A stretch of 12,595 nt of DNA from Gammaproteobacteria bacterium (GTDB lineage: Bacteria > Pseudomonadota > Gammaproteobacteria > Granulosicoccales > Granulosicoccaceae), in contig JAHQVR010000024.1 of assembly GCA_019634245.1 (NCBI GenBank), positions 1 through 12,595 of the forward strand, read 5' to 3'. Below are positions 1-6,633 of the stretch, in pieces. The notes beneath the pieces are model-generated. The model saw only the letters and a program-made list of their open reading frames with translations. It was not told the origin of the DNA and did not search any database. The translations under genes and the position numbers were made by a program. The stretch's first letter is position 1. Every line of letters starts with the position of its first letter.

Positions 1-329
1 ATTTGGAAAAGCACAACGTGCAGGCCGAAGAACTGCGCGCTTTCTGCCAGGTGATGGTGGATTACACAGCGATGGGACATTTTGAAGTCTATCAGCGCAT
101 CATAGAGGGTAAAGAGCGACGTCGAGCTGTTAACGAAGTGGCAGCGGACGTGTACCCGGCGATTGCTGAGACCACCGATTATCTGGTCGACTTCAACGAT
201 AAATACGATGCGTTCGATGGCTCCGCTGAAGATATTGCCATGTTGGCTGGGGACCTTTCCCGTCTCGGTGAGATCATCGGCATTCGTGGTGAATTGGAAG
301 ATCAGATTTTAGCCTCGCTAGCGCGTTAA
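1..329 (+). CDS. rsd: Rsd/AlgQ family anti-sigma-70 factor, C-terminal part (5' end outside window)
   Basis: This is the C-terminal 109 or so codons of an Rsd/AlgQ family regulator. Family members bind the major sigma factor (sigma-70) and modulate RNA polymerase; in Pseudomonas AlgQ also affects alginate and virulence genes. The family is about 150-160 residues, so roughly 45-50 N-terminal residues lie upstream of the window. The visible segment aligns well with E. coli Rsd: LRAFCQVMVDYTAMGHFEVY here against LDDFCQSLVDYLSAGHFSIY there, and a later ELEDQI matches VLEDKL. The frame is open to the first base, so the TTG at position 3 is probably an internal leucine codon and not a start. The gene ends with TAA at 327-329. 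Whether the organism would call it rsd or algQ cannot be settled from this fragment; the family assignment is firm. Confidence 0.85.
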   Translation, partial: LEKHNVQAEELRAFCQVMVDYTAMGHFEVYQRIIEGKERRRAVNEVAADVYPAIAETTDYLVDFNDKYDAFDGSAEDIAMLAGDLSRLGEIIGIRGELEDQILASLAR

Positions 330-637
330 AAAGCTAACTGCTACCGCAGGCATCGCGCGGTAGTGTGAACATCTATTGTCACAAAATGCTAGCACCTCGA
401 CGGGCAGTGGCAATACAGTTTCGACCGTCGTCTTAAACGGCTGACTCTTTCGCCGTATCGTGACGCTTCTGTCCCCGTGTTAGTGGTATTGTTACGCTTT
501 ATACCGGCGTTGTTCACCCGAGTTATGAGTTCTTCAATAACTATCTTGCGGCCCCGTTGGTCTGCAGCACGAATTCGCTGTTGTGAGTTCCATCAGATGA
601 CATCGATGCAGTACTGTTCCAGCGCCGGCTCAGCTCA
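330..637. other. Intergenic region between rsd and rlmI
   Basis: About 308 bases without a convincing gene. The only clear structure is a hairpin near the rsd stop codon (341-363, listed separately). I looked for sigma-70 promoters for rlmI and found only poor candidates, such as TTGTTC at 510-515 followed by a weak AT-rich hexamer about 17 bases on. No tRNA cloverleaf, repeat array or recognisable small ORF was seen. The ORF on the opposite strand at 541-753 overlaps the conserved start of rlmI and looks like a shadow. Confidence 0.5.
341..363 (+). terminator. GC-rich hairpin after rsd, possible weak terminator
   Basis: CTACCGC at 341-347 pairs perfectly with GCGGTAG at 357-363 around a 9-base loop, 11 bases after the rsd stop codon. 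Position and GC-rich stem fit a transcript 3' end. No run of T follows, so intrinsic termination would be weak; it may instead protect the mRNA end or act with Rho. Confidence 0.35.
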
Positions 638-1837
638 ATGACTTTCTTAGCAGGGACAACACTGCGTTTAAAGAAGCGTGAAGAGCGGCGTTTACTGGCA
701 GGACATCTGTGGGTGTTCTCTAATGAAATTGACACCGCGAATACTCCTCTCAAAGGAGTGAACCCTGGTACCGCAGTCTCGCTAGAGTCCTCTACCGGAA
801 AATTTCTCGCTCACGCCTATGTGAATCCGGCGTCGCTAATCGCTGCGCGGGTGGTTAGTTTTAAACAATCGCAACCGTTTACGGGTGAGCTCTTGCGTCA
901 GCGATTAATGGCGGCGCTTGATTTGCGTCGAGCTCGATTTGAGCAGCCTTATTATCGATGGGTGCATAGTGAAGGTGATTTGCTCCCTGGACTGGTAGTG
1001 GATCGGTTCGGTGACCGACTGGTGGTGCAGATCACCACGGCCGGTATGGATCAATGGCAGGGTGAGATTCTTGAGTGCCTGCAACTATTATCCGGGGCCA
1101 CAGCGATTCAATTGGCCAATGATTCTCGCATGCGCGAGTTGGAGCAGCTTCCATCACTGCGTGAATGGGTGCTTGGGGAAGCCCCTGAATATATGATCGT
1201 GCAAGAGAACGGTCTTGAGTTTTCTGTGCCATCTCACATCGAACAGAAAACCGGCTGGTTTTACGACCACCGCATGAGCCGACTTGAGTTGCGGCGTTGG
1301 GTTAACGGAAAGCGGGTTTTGGATGTATACAGTTTTCTTGGTGCATTTGGGCTCAATGCAGCCTCGGCAGGGGCTGAATCTGTGCTGGCCATCGATAGTT
1401 CATCGACGGCAGTTGACGCCGCCAATGCCAATGCTGTACGCCAAAAGGTCGCTGATAGATTCAATGCTGTGCAGGACGATGCTGTTGCGAAACTGCGTAG
1501 TTTGTACGAGGAAAATGAACGATTTGATGTGATAGTGGTCGACCCACCTGCATTTGTTAAACGTAAGAAGGACCTGGATAGCGGTCGGCGTCACTATGCG
1601 CTGGTTAATCGCTTAGCGTTGCGATTACTCAATGCGGGTGGAATTATTCTGAGTGCGTCGTGCTCTCAGGCCTTCAGCGGTGAACAGTTGCGGCAAGTAC
1701 TGCGACAGGCTGCGCCAAAAGAAGCGCAAAGTGTGCAGATCCTTGCCAGTTTGGCGCAAGGGGCGGATCATCCGATGCACGCTGCGATGCCAGAGACCTC
1801 CTATTTAAAAGGCTTTATTGCACGATTGATCAAGTGA
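638..1837 (+). CDS. rlmI: 23S rRNA (cytosine(1962)-C5)-methyltransferase RlmI
   Basis: S-adenosylmethionine-dependent rRNA methyltransferase of the RlmI (YccW) family, which methylates C1962 of 23S rRNA in E. coli. The product is 399 residues; E. coli RlmI is 396. The N-terminal ~75 residues resemble a PUA RNA-binding domain (LRLKKREERRLLAGHLWVFS). A linker domain follows, then a Rossmann methyltransferase domain from about residue 200. Visible motifs are KTGWFYDHR (KTGYYLDQR in E. coli), the SAM-binding VLDVYSFLGAFGLNAA, DPPAFVKRKK (the DPPKF motif) and ASCSQ, carrying the probable catalytic cysteine. The C-terminal YLKGFIARL also matches the family. The ATG at 638 is the first possible start after an in-frame stop at 584-586 and gives the expected N-terminus, but no good Shine-Dalgarno precedes it. 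It stands apart from lgt, with 69 bases between them. The assignment to C1962 is by homology. Confidence 0.9.
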   Translation: MTFLAGTTLRLKKREERRLLAGHLWVFSNEIDTANTPLKGVNPGTAVSLESSTGKFLAHAYVNPASLIAARVVSFKQSQPFTGELLRQRLMAALDLRRARFEQPYYRWVHSEGDLLPGLVVDRFGDRLVVQITTAGMDQWQGEILECLQLLSGATAIQLANDSRMRELEQLPSLREWVLGEAPEYMIVQENGLEFSVPSHIEQKTGWFYDHRMSRLELRRWVNGKRVLDVYSFLGAFGLNAASAGAESVLAIDSSSTAVDAANANAVRQKVADRFNAVQDDAVAKLRSLYEENERFDVIVVDPPAFVKRKKDLDSGRRHYALVNRLALRLLNAGGIILSASCSQAFSGEQLRQVLRQAAPKEAQSVQILASLAQGADHPMHAAMPETSYLKGFIARLIK

Positions 1838-1874
1838 ACTTCAGCAGCCCCGGCAGCAGCTGGCAGCGTTCACG

Positions 1875-1880
1875 TATAAT
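1875..1880 (+). promoter_or_regulatory. Candidate -10 element for lgt-thyA
   Basis: A perfect TATAAT hexamer lies 26 bases upstream of the lgt ATG, in the short rlmI-lgt gap. The sequence 17-18 bases upstream is a poor -35, and there is no TG extension. It could drive the lgt-thyA unit with a leader of about 20 bases, probably with help from an activator or as a weak promoter. This rests on the -10 match alone. Confidence 0.4.
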
Positions 1881-1906
1881 CTTCACAAATTTGAAAGCGT
1901 ATCAGC

Positions 1907-2797
1907 ATGCTCCAATACCCGAATATTAACCCCGTTGCGTTCGAACTCGGTCCTCTGACGGTTCATTGGTATGGGGTCACTTATCTATTCGCTTTTCTGG
2001 CCGGTTGGTGGCTGGCTAAGTATCGGGCTCGCCAACCGAATTCGGGATGGAAAGAAGAAGAGATTGGTGACATCGTCTTCTATATTGTTCTTGGTGTCAT
2101 CTTCGGTGGAAAGATCGGTTCAATTCTGTTCTACCAAACCGATAGTTTGTTCGAAAATCCATTACAGACTCTAAATCCGATCAACATGTTCACCTCAGGA
2201 GGCATGTCCTTTCATGGTGGATTTCTTGGTGTACTGGTGGCGTTTTTCTGGTATGCAAAAGTGACCGGGCGAACCTTTTTCCAGGTAGCCGATTTCATAG
2301 CACCGGCGTTTCCTATCGGCATGGGGGCAGGTCGGATCGGGAATTTTATTAACGGCGAATTGTGGGGTCGGCCCACGGACGTACCCTGGGGTATGGTATT
2401 TCCCGCGGTGGATCAACAAGCGAGACATCCCAATCAGATCTATCAGTTTATTGGTGAAGGAATCGTATTGTTCCTGATTGTTTGGATCTTTTCGCGCAAA
2501 CCACGACCGACGATGGCGGTATCGGGTGTGTTTGCGCTTACCTATGGTGTGTATCGATTCTTAATCGAATTTGTTCGAGAGCCTGATGATCATCTGGGAT
2601 TTATAGCGATGGAGTGGGTGACGATGGGGCAGCTACTGTCCTTGCCCATGATTATCGCTGGCGTGTTGGCGCTGTGGTTTGCGTATTCTCGACAGGTGGA
2701 TAATCCATCTACCATTGAATCGGCTCAGAATTCAGCGATGAACAAATCTAAAGGTAAAACTAAGGTTAAAAACAAAGCCACACGCAAGAAGTCGTAA
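1907..2797 (+). CDS. lgt: Prolipoprotein diacylglyceryl transferase Lgt
   Basis: Integral inner-membrane enzyme that moves a diacylglyceryl group from phosphatidylglycerol to the lipobox cysteine of prolipoproteins, the first step of lipoprotein maturation. It has 296 residues and several hydrophobic helices. Recognised family motifs are HWYG (20-23), GGMSFHGG around His103, and the Lgt signature [16 protein letters not shown] at 140-155 with Arg143, Asn146 and Glu151. EFVREPD carries Arg224, the counterpart of the essential E. coli Arg239. Compared with E. coli it lacks a periplasmic insertion of about 20 residues before RHPNQIY. It ends in a strongly basic tail from about residue 279 with alternating lysines, predicted cytoplasmic. 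The ribosome-binding site is weak. thyA follows after 23 bases, so the two are probably cotranscribed, as in E. coli. Confidence 0.96.
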   Translation: MLQYPNINPVAFELGPLTVHWYGVTYLFAFLAGWWLAKYRARQPNSGWKEEEIGDIVFYIVLGVIFGGKIGSILFYQTDSLFENPLQTLNPINMFTSGGMSFHGGFLGVLVAFFWYAKVTGRTFFQVADFIAPAFPIGMGAGRIGNFINGELWGRPTDVPWGMVFPAVDQQARHPNQIYQFIGEGIVLFLIVWIFSRKPRPTMAVSGVFALTYGVYRFLIEFVREPDDHLGFIAMEWVTMGQLLSLPMIIAGVLALWFAYSRQVDNPSTIESAQNSAMNKSKGKTKVKNKATRKKS

Positions 2798-2809
2798 CGG
2801 AAATTGGAC

Positions 2810-2813
2810 AGGA
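2810..2813 (+). promoter_or_regulatory. Ribosome-binding site of thyA
   Basis: AGGA lies 7 bases before the thyA ATG at 2821, in the short lgt-thyA gap. It supports this ATG as the start and independent ribosome loading within the lgt-thyA transcript. Confidence 0.6.
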
Positions 2814-2820
2814 TAAAAAG

Positions 2821-3615
2821 ATGCAGCAGTATCTCGATCTTATGCAGCACATTCTCGATCACGGTGTCGACAAAGCCGATCGCACCGGTACAGGTACTCG
2901 CTCCATATTCGGCCATCAGATGCGTTTTGATCTTGGCGTTGGTTTCCCGGTTCTGACCACGAAGAAGTTACATTTACGCTCCATCATTCATGAGCTGTTG
3001 TGGTTTCTAGCCGGTGATACCAATATTGGTTACTTAAAAGACAATGGTGTCAGCATTTGGGATGAATGGGCCGATGCTGAAGGAAATCTCGGCCCCGTTT
3101 ATGGCGGCCAATGGAGATCTTGGCCTGCACCCAATGGCCAACATATCGATCAGATAACCCAAGTCCTTCAGCAGATCAAAACGAATCCGGATTCCAGACG
3201 GTTGATTGTCAGTGCTTGGAATGTTGCACTGATCGATCAAATGGCACTACCGCCGTGCCACACCATGTTTCAGTTTTATGTGGCTGACGGAAAGTTAAGT
3301 TGCCAGCTATACCAGCGCAGTGCCGATGTGTTTATCGGTGTGCCCTTTAACATTGCCTCTTATGCGCTGCTGACAAAAATGATTGCCCAAGTCTGTGGGT
3401 TGCAAGTGGGAGATTTCGTACATACCTTGGGAGATGCGCACCTGTATTCCAATCACATGGAGCAAGTGCATGAACAGCTAACACGTAAGCCTGGTAAGCT
3501 ACCCACGATGCAATTAAATCCTTTGGTCGATGATCTGTTTAAGTTCACCTTCGATGATTTTTTATTACAAGACTACGAAGCGGCACCCAATATCTCAGCA
3601 CCTGTCGCGGTTTAA
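2821..3615 (+). CDS. thyA: Thymidylate synthase
   Basis: Converts dUMP and 5,10-methylenetetrahydrofolate to dTMP and dihydrofolate, in the cytosol as a homodimer. The product has 264 residues, the same as E. coli ThyA, and aligns without gaps over most of its length. Visible features are the phosphate-binding Arg21 in DRTGTGT, DEWAD and the folate-site residues near 80, the catalytic Cys146 in [12 protein letters not shown], the dUMP-binding QRSADVF and NIASYALL, and GDAHLYSNH with the active-site His and Tyr. The C-terminal APVAV closely matches the APVAI needed for closing the active site. The ATG has a good AGGA upstream. The gene ends with tandem stops (TAATAA), followed at once by a hairpin. 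The downstream folA recycles its dihydrofolate product. Confidence 0.98.
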   Translation: MQQYLDLMQHILDHGVDKADRTGTGTRSIFGHQMRFDLGVGFPVLTTKKLHLRSIIHELLWFLAGDTNIGYLKDNGVSIWDEWADAEGNLGPVYGGQWRSWPAPNGQHIDQITQVLQQIKTNPDSRRLIVSAWNVALIDQMALPPCHTMFQFYVADGKLSCQLYQRSADVFIGVPFNIASYALLTKMIAQVCGLQVGDFVHTLGDAHLYSNHMEQVHEQLTRKPGKLPTMQLNPLVDDLFKFTFDDFLLQDYEAAPNISAPVAV

Positions 3616-3622
3616 TAAATAA

Positions 3623-3645
3623 CTGTGAAAAACCGATTTTCGCAG
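3623..3645 (+). terminator. Hairpin just after thyA, possible attenuator or 3' stabiliser
   Basis: CTGTGAAAA (3623-3631) pairs with TTTTCGCAG (3637-3645) over nine base pairs, one of them G-U, around the loop ACCGA. It starts eight bases after the thyA stop codon. There is no T-run after the stem, so it is not a classic intrinsic terminator on this strand. It may still limit readthrough into folA or protect the lgt-thyA mRNA end. Confidence 0.45.
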
Positions 3646-3687
3646 ACCTCAGTGCAACCTAATGCCCAGGCGTGTGGATGGTTATCG

Positions 3688-3716
3688 ATGACAAATCAAG
3701 CCGCTGTTAACACACT
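3688..3716 (+). promoter_or_regulatory. Weak candidate promoter for folA
   Basis: ATGACA (3688-3693, five of six matches to TTGACA) is followed after 17 bases by CACACT (3711-3716, only three of six matches to TATAAT). It lies between the thyA hairpin and the folA start, where a promoter would be expected if the hairpin separates the two transcripts. The -10 is poor and this is a tentative call. Confidence 0.22.
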
Positions 3717-3739
3717 TCACCACCTTGCGATAAATGGAT

Positions 3740-3744
3740 GGGGA
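3740..3744 (+). promoter_or_regulatory. Ribosome-binding site that decides the folA start
   Basis: GGGGA lies 8 bases before the ATG at 3753. The upstream in-frame ATG at 3738 has no purine-rich element before it and overlaps this site. The motif therefore favours 3753 as the true start, which also trims a non-conserved N-terminus. Confidence 0.5.
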
Positions 3745-3752
3745 CAACTCTT

Positions 3753-4298
3753 ATGACCTTGCAGGGCAGTAAAGACACACCTCGACGTGTGGCAATGGTG
3801 ATGGCGATGGATCGCAACAAACTCATCGGTCAAGGTGATGATTTACCGTGGCATATTCCCGGTGATTTGCCGTATTTCAAAGCCACCACTATGGACAAGC
3901 CGGTTGTGATGGGGCGTAAAACCTATGATTCCATTGGTCGAGCGCTTCCGGGTCGATTGAATGTAGTAGTAACGCGCAATCCTCAATGGCAAGCGCAAGG
4001 TGTATCTGTGGTCACCTCACTCGATGCGGCTTTGGCACTGGCACAGTCTGCGCCCACTCGCGACAATGAAATCATGATTATTGGCGGCGCGGGATTGTGC
4101 CGCGAAGCCATTCCCATTACACAACGTATCTATCTCACCTATATCGACCATGAATTCGAAGGGGATGTCTGGCTGGATAGTTTTCATTGGCATCAGTGGC
4201 AGGAAGTTTCGCGCGAAAATCTTAACCCTGACGATGTTGGTGGGTATAAGGTGAGCCGGTTAATACTGGAGAAACTTCCCAGCCACCCTAATCCATAG
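3753..4298 (+). CDS. folA: Dihydrofolate reductase
   Basis: Reduces dihydrofolate to tetrahydrofolate with NADPH and is the target of trimethoprim. From the ATG at 3753 the product is 181 residues (186 from the ATG at 3738); the usual length is about 160, the excess being a short N-terminal leader of about 10 residues and a longer C-terminus. Visible motifs: VAMAMD-type first strand, LIGQGDDLPWHIPGDLPYFK with Trp33 and the catalytic acid Asp38 (E. coli Trp22, Asp27), VVMGRKTYDSIGRALPGR for NADPH binding, IMIIGG, and YLTYIDHEFEGD with the conserved threonine. One oddity: after IIGGAGL the position of E. coli Tyr100 is Cys116 (codon TGC at 4098-4100). It sits 137 bases after thyA and is functionally coupled to it. 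Identity is secure; the effect of the Tyr to Cys change is unknown. Confidence 0.95.
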   Translation: MTLQGSKDTPRRVAMVMAMDRNKLIGQGDDLPWHIPGDLPYFKATTMDKPVVMGRKTYDSIGRALPGRLNVVVTRNPQWQAQGVSVVTSLDAALALAQSAPTRDNEIMIIGGAGLCREAIPITQRIYLTYIDHEFEGDVWLDSFHWHQWQEVSRENLNPDDVGGYKVSRLILEKLPSHPNP

Positions 4299-4319
4299 AA
4301 ATTGAATTTCTTTAATGGC

Positions 4320-4329
4320 TGACCGGTCA
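4320..4329. repeat. Perfect 10-base palindrome TGACCGGTCA
   Basis: TGACCGGTCA is its own reverse complement. It lies 22 bases after the folA stop codon and about 90 bases upstream of the candidate promoter for the ankyrin gene. Such symmetry could be a binding site for a dimeric regulator, but one short occurrence can also be chance; no regulator is assigned. Confidence 0.35.
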
Positions 4330-4418
4330 CTTATTAATTAAAACGCCAATGCAAAACATCCAGGTTACCTTGGCTTAGGCCCATTCAGACCCGTTGTGAT
4401 CCGTACTGCCCCGTAGTG

Positions 4419-4447
4419 TTGACGTGCCACCATTTGCCTAAACTAAT
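4419..4447 (+). promoter_or_regulatory. Candidate sigma-70 promoter of the ankyrin membrane protein gene
   Basis: TTGACG (4419-4424, five of six matches to the -35 consensus) and ACTAAT (4442-4447, four of six to the -10) are separated by exactly 17 bases. Transcription would begin near 4454, giving an untranslated leader of about 100 bases before the ATG at 4557. The position suggests that the gene is transcribed on its own and not only by readthrough from folA. Confidence 0.45.
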
Positions 4448-4545
4448 GTGTGTTGAGTTAACAGTTTTCCTGCACCCGCCGAATTTCCGGTTAAGAAACC
4501 TCCATAGGTCCCCGATAGCCTTGAGTAACTAGACTTAATACTGGG

Positions 4546-4551
4546 ACGGAG
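4546..4551 (+). promoter_or_regulatory. Ribosome-binding site of the ankyrin membrane protein gene
   Basis: ACGGAG, with its GGAG core at 4548-4551, sits 5 bases before the ATG at 4557. It supports this start codon. Confidence 0.5.
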
Positions 4552-4556
4552 CGGTA

Positions 4557-5603
4557 ATGAAATTTTGGCTTGATCGGGAATCTGAATCAAAAAATGTAGT
4601 AGTTGCGAACGAAGCCAGCTTTGCATTTGGCTCTTGTGACCAGGAGCACTACGACAGCGTGGAGCAGCAACTAAAAGCTGGAAAGCCAGCGGCTGAAGTT
4701 TTGGGCAGTGAGGATCTGACTGTTGTTCCTTTTTTGCAGATTCAGAACTTGACCAGTCGTAGTACTGACTCAGATGTTCAGGTCTCTTATAAAGCTAAAA
4801 AAGAACTCAAAACTGAAGATCTAGACTTCACTTCAGAAACTGAGGCGCAGGAGTTTGTGGACCATATCGGTTTGTATTTGCCTGAGGGTATGGTGAAAAA
4901 GATTTACCAACAGTCAGCACTAACTGCGGCTTTCGGTCCATTATTGAGCCTACTTTTGGGTGCGGGTACAAGTTATCTGTTTTTCGACAAGTTTCGTATC
5001 GTAGTTTACGTAGTGGGCGCACTTTGGATGCTTGCCTCTCTTGCTATGCTCTATACCAGAGTAACAAACCCACCGGAAATTACTCGCTTCACCGTCAGTG
5101 GAAAAGAATTCCGTAAGGCTTGGAATGGTTTAAAAACCGCTGGGTCGTTTTGTGTCGCTGCGTTAGTCATCGTTGGTATCAGTGCCAGCTTTCCAGATCG
5201 TTATGGACAGAAAGCGCTGTACGATCAGTTGTATGAAGATACATTAGGGGCCGATGAGGTTCAGAAATACGTCGACCGTGGTGCCAATCTCAACTACGTG
5301 GATGAAGACGGAATGAGTGTGCTATCCATGGCTATGGATTGGACCGAAAGTGATGTCGTGGTATCACTTATCGAGGCAGGTGCAGATTTGAACCAGCTGA
5401 TCTACGATGATTGGAGCCCTCTGGCTTATGCGATCTATAACGAAGATGTGGATGTAGTTAAAGCCATGCTAGATCGGGGTGCTTTGCAAACCGCAGAAAT
5501 TGATGGTGTGGATGCGCTGGAGATGGTTCAGGAAACGGAAAACGATGAACTGATTGCTTTGGTGGGCAAATATCGGCAAGTCGACAGCGCCAGCGCTGAC
5601 TAG
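4557..5603 (+). CDS. Membrane protein with C-terminal ankyrin repeats, function unknown
   Basis: A 348-residue protein I cannot assign to a named family. Residues 1-110 form a soluble domain of alternating short strands ending in an amphipathic helix (about 92-104); the pattern loosely resembles a bacterial PH-like fold, which is a guess. Three hydrophobic segments follow at about 121-143, 147-166 and 194-212. Residues 218-336 contain ankyrin-type repeats, seen in VQKYVDRGANLNYVDEDGMS, VVSLIEAGADLN and VVKAMLDRGA, each with the G-A and helix-turn-helix spacing. Basic residues before segment 1 (VKK) and between segments 2 and 3 (FRKAWNGLK) suggest N-terminus inside and the ankyrin domain in the periplasm. 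It has its own promoter and ribosome site, and meets apaH tail to tail. Ankyrin domains bind proteins, so a scaffold or inhibitor role is possible but not shown. The ORF itself is well supported. Confidence 0.85.
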   Translation: MKFWLDRESESKNVVVANEASFAFGSCDQEHYDSVEQQLKAGKPAAEVLGSEDLTVVPFLQIQNLTSRSTDSDVQVSYKAKKELKTEDLDFTSETEAQEFVDHIGLYLPEGMVKKIYQQSALTAAFGPLLSLLLGAGTSYLFFDKFRIVVYVVGALWMLASLAMLYTRVTNPPEITRFTVSGKEFRKAWNGLKTAGSFCVAALVIVGISASFPDRYGQKALYDQLYEDTLGADEVQKYVDRGANLNYVDEDGMSVLSMAMDWTESDVVVSLIEAGADLNQLIYDDWSPLAYAIYNEDVDVVKAMLDRGALQTAEIDGVDALEMVQETENDELIALVGKYRQVDSASAD

Positions 5604-5734
5604 CTGGGGCACACACTGGACTAGTGGGCTGCTGGTCACTCTGTTCGCGCGGCAGCTCCACTCGGTATGCTGGCTCTGTGTGATTGTTTGCAGTTGCAAG
5701 GCAGTCGGCCGCGGCTGATCGGTCAACACCTTAT

Positions 5735-5753
5735 GTGTGGAAATTACCCACAC
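5735..5753. terminator. Small hairpin at the convergent gene ends
   Basis: GTGTGG (5735-5740) pairs with CCACAC (5748-5753) around a 7-base loop, overlapping the apaH stop codon. It lies where the ankyrin gene and apaH converge and could weakly serve both directions. Neither side has a proper T-run. In the rest of the 140-base convergent gap I see only another short stem (CAGTCG at 5702-5707 with CGGCTG at 5712-5717) and no clear intrinsic terminator. Confidence 0.25.
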
Positions 5754-6556
5754 TTATTTGGGACGCTCCACGAGAACCGACCCGTAACATCAAACGCAAC
5801 CAGCGACCCATCCCACACGCATCCCCGATCAATTGGGATATAACCAGGCGGTGCCATCGCAGGGTGAGCTGACCAATGTCCAAATATGACCGGATCGGTA
5901 AGTGGGAACTTCCGAGTAACTTGGTACCACGGGAGTATGTCGGTGGCCGCTTCTTTGGGTGCTGCGTTGAACGAAAAATCCAGAGCACCGTTACTTCGGC
6001 AGTAACGCATGCGGGTAAGCACATTCACCGCGAATCTCAGGCGTTTTATTCCGTTGAGCTCTGCGCTCCATTGCGCAGGCAAATTGCCATACATTTCGCT
6101 CAGAAAACCAACGTAGTCGTCTTGCCTTAGTGTTTCTTCGATCCGGCTAGCCTCTTGCCGGGCAACTTCAAGTGTCCAATGAGGGTGAATGCCGGCATGG
6201 ACCATAGTGACTCCATGCTGTTGGTCATGATGTAGTAATTTTTTGTTGCGAATCCACTGTGCTAACTCTTCACGGTCATAGCATTTGAGAATGTGTTTAA
6301 GAGTGTCCTTTGAGCTCGGCTTGCGAACACCGTGCATTACCGCCAGTAGGTGTAAGTCGTGGTTGCCAAGTACAGTGATGGCGGAATCGCCAAACGCTTT
6401 GACAAAGCGCAAGGTTTCTAACGATTGAGGGCCGCGATTGACAATGTCTCCAACAAACCAAAGCTTATCAGTACTGGGTTCAAAGGATATTTTATCCAGC
6501 AATCGCTGCAGTGGTGACAGGCACCCGTGTAAGTCTCCTATTGCGTAAACAGTCAC
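5744..6556 (-). CDS. apaH: Diadenosine tetraphosphatase (symmetrical Ap4A hydrolase) ApaH
   Basis: Splits Ap4A symmetrically into two ADP, and in E. coli also removes Np4 caps from RNA. It is a calcineurin-like metallophosphatase of 270 residues (E. coli 280). Metal-binding motifs are in order: GDLHG (7-11), GDIVNRGP (36-43), GNHDLHLL (64-71), and HAGIHP in the middle; FGHWS and the C-terminal DRGCVWDGSLVAFD also match the family. The start is a GTG at 6554-6556, which gives the conserved MTVYAIGDLHG; no strong Shine-Dalgarno precedes it. It is the last gene of the lptD-surA-pdxA-rsmA-apaG-apaH series, 77 bases after apaG, and converges with the ankyrin gene. Confidence 0.95.
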   Translation of the reverse strand: MTVYAIGDLHGCLSPLQRLLDKISFEPSTDKLWFVGDIVNRGPQSLETLRFVKAFGDSAITVLGNHDLHLLAVMHGVRKPSSKDTLKHILKCYDREELAQWIRNKKLLHHDQQHGVTMVHAGIHPHWTLEVARQEASRIEETLRQDDYVGFLSEMYGNLPAQWSAELNGIKRLRFAVNVLTRMRYCRSNGALDFSFNAAPKEAATDILPWYQVTRKFPLTDPVIFGHWSAHPAMAPPGYIPIDRGCVWDGSLVAFDVTGRFSWSVPNKCG

Positions 6557-6633
6557 TGGTCTTTGTACCGACCACCTAGTTGGTTGTCACTGTTGTACAT
6601 GTTTAATTTCTTAGATTATGTGGGGCTTAATTC

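Larger units (their letters stand above)
4299..4556. other. Intergenic region between folA and the ankyrin membrane protein gene
   Basis: This 258-base gap holds an AT-rich mini-hairpin over the folA stop codon (AGAAAT at 4297-4302 with ATTTCT at 4306-4311, followed by TT). It also holds a perfect 10-base palindrome at 4320-4329, a TTAATTAA at about 4335, and a good candidate promoter for the next gene. No coding sequence is apparent. The mini-hairpin is too AT-rich to be a confident terminator. Confidence 0.5.

Noticed and set aside
541..753. 70-residue ORF on the minus strand
   Set aside because: It overlaps the conserved start of rlmI, has no ribosome site and no recognisable motif; a shadow of the rlmI strand.
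1841..1868. Repeated GCAGC units in the rlmI-lgt gap as a terminator or regulator repeat
   Set aside because: The short CAGC/GCAGC repeats do not form a stable stem with their neighbours and have no T-run.
3406..3456. His and Ala in the Thy[14 protein letters not shown] segment as unusual replacements
   Set aside because: E. coli has WTGGDTHLY, but HTxGDAHLY is common in other thymidylate synthases, so this is normal variation.
3738..3752. folA start at the upstream ATG
   Set aside because: The ATG at 3738 has no Shine-Dalgarno and overlaps the GGGGA that suits the ATG at 3753; the extra five residues are not conserved.
5702..5717. CAGTCG/CGGCTG hairpin as terminator between the ankyrin gene and apaH
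   Set aside because: Only a six-pair stem with one G-U pair and no T-run on either strand; too weak to call.
5876..6130. 84-codon ORF on the plus strand opposite apaH
   Set aside because: It lies wholly inside apaH, whose motifs are intact on the minus strand; no independent support.
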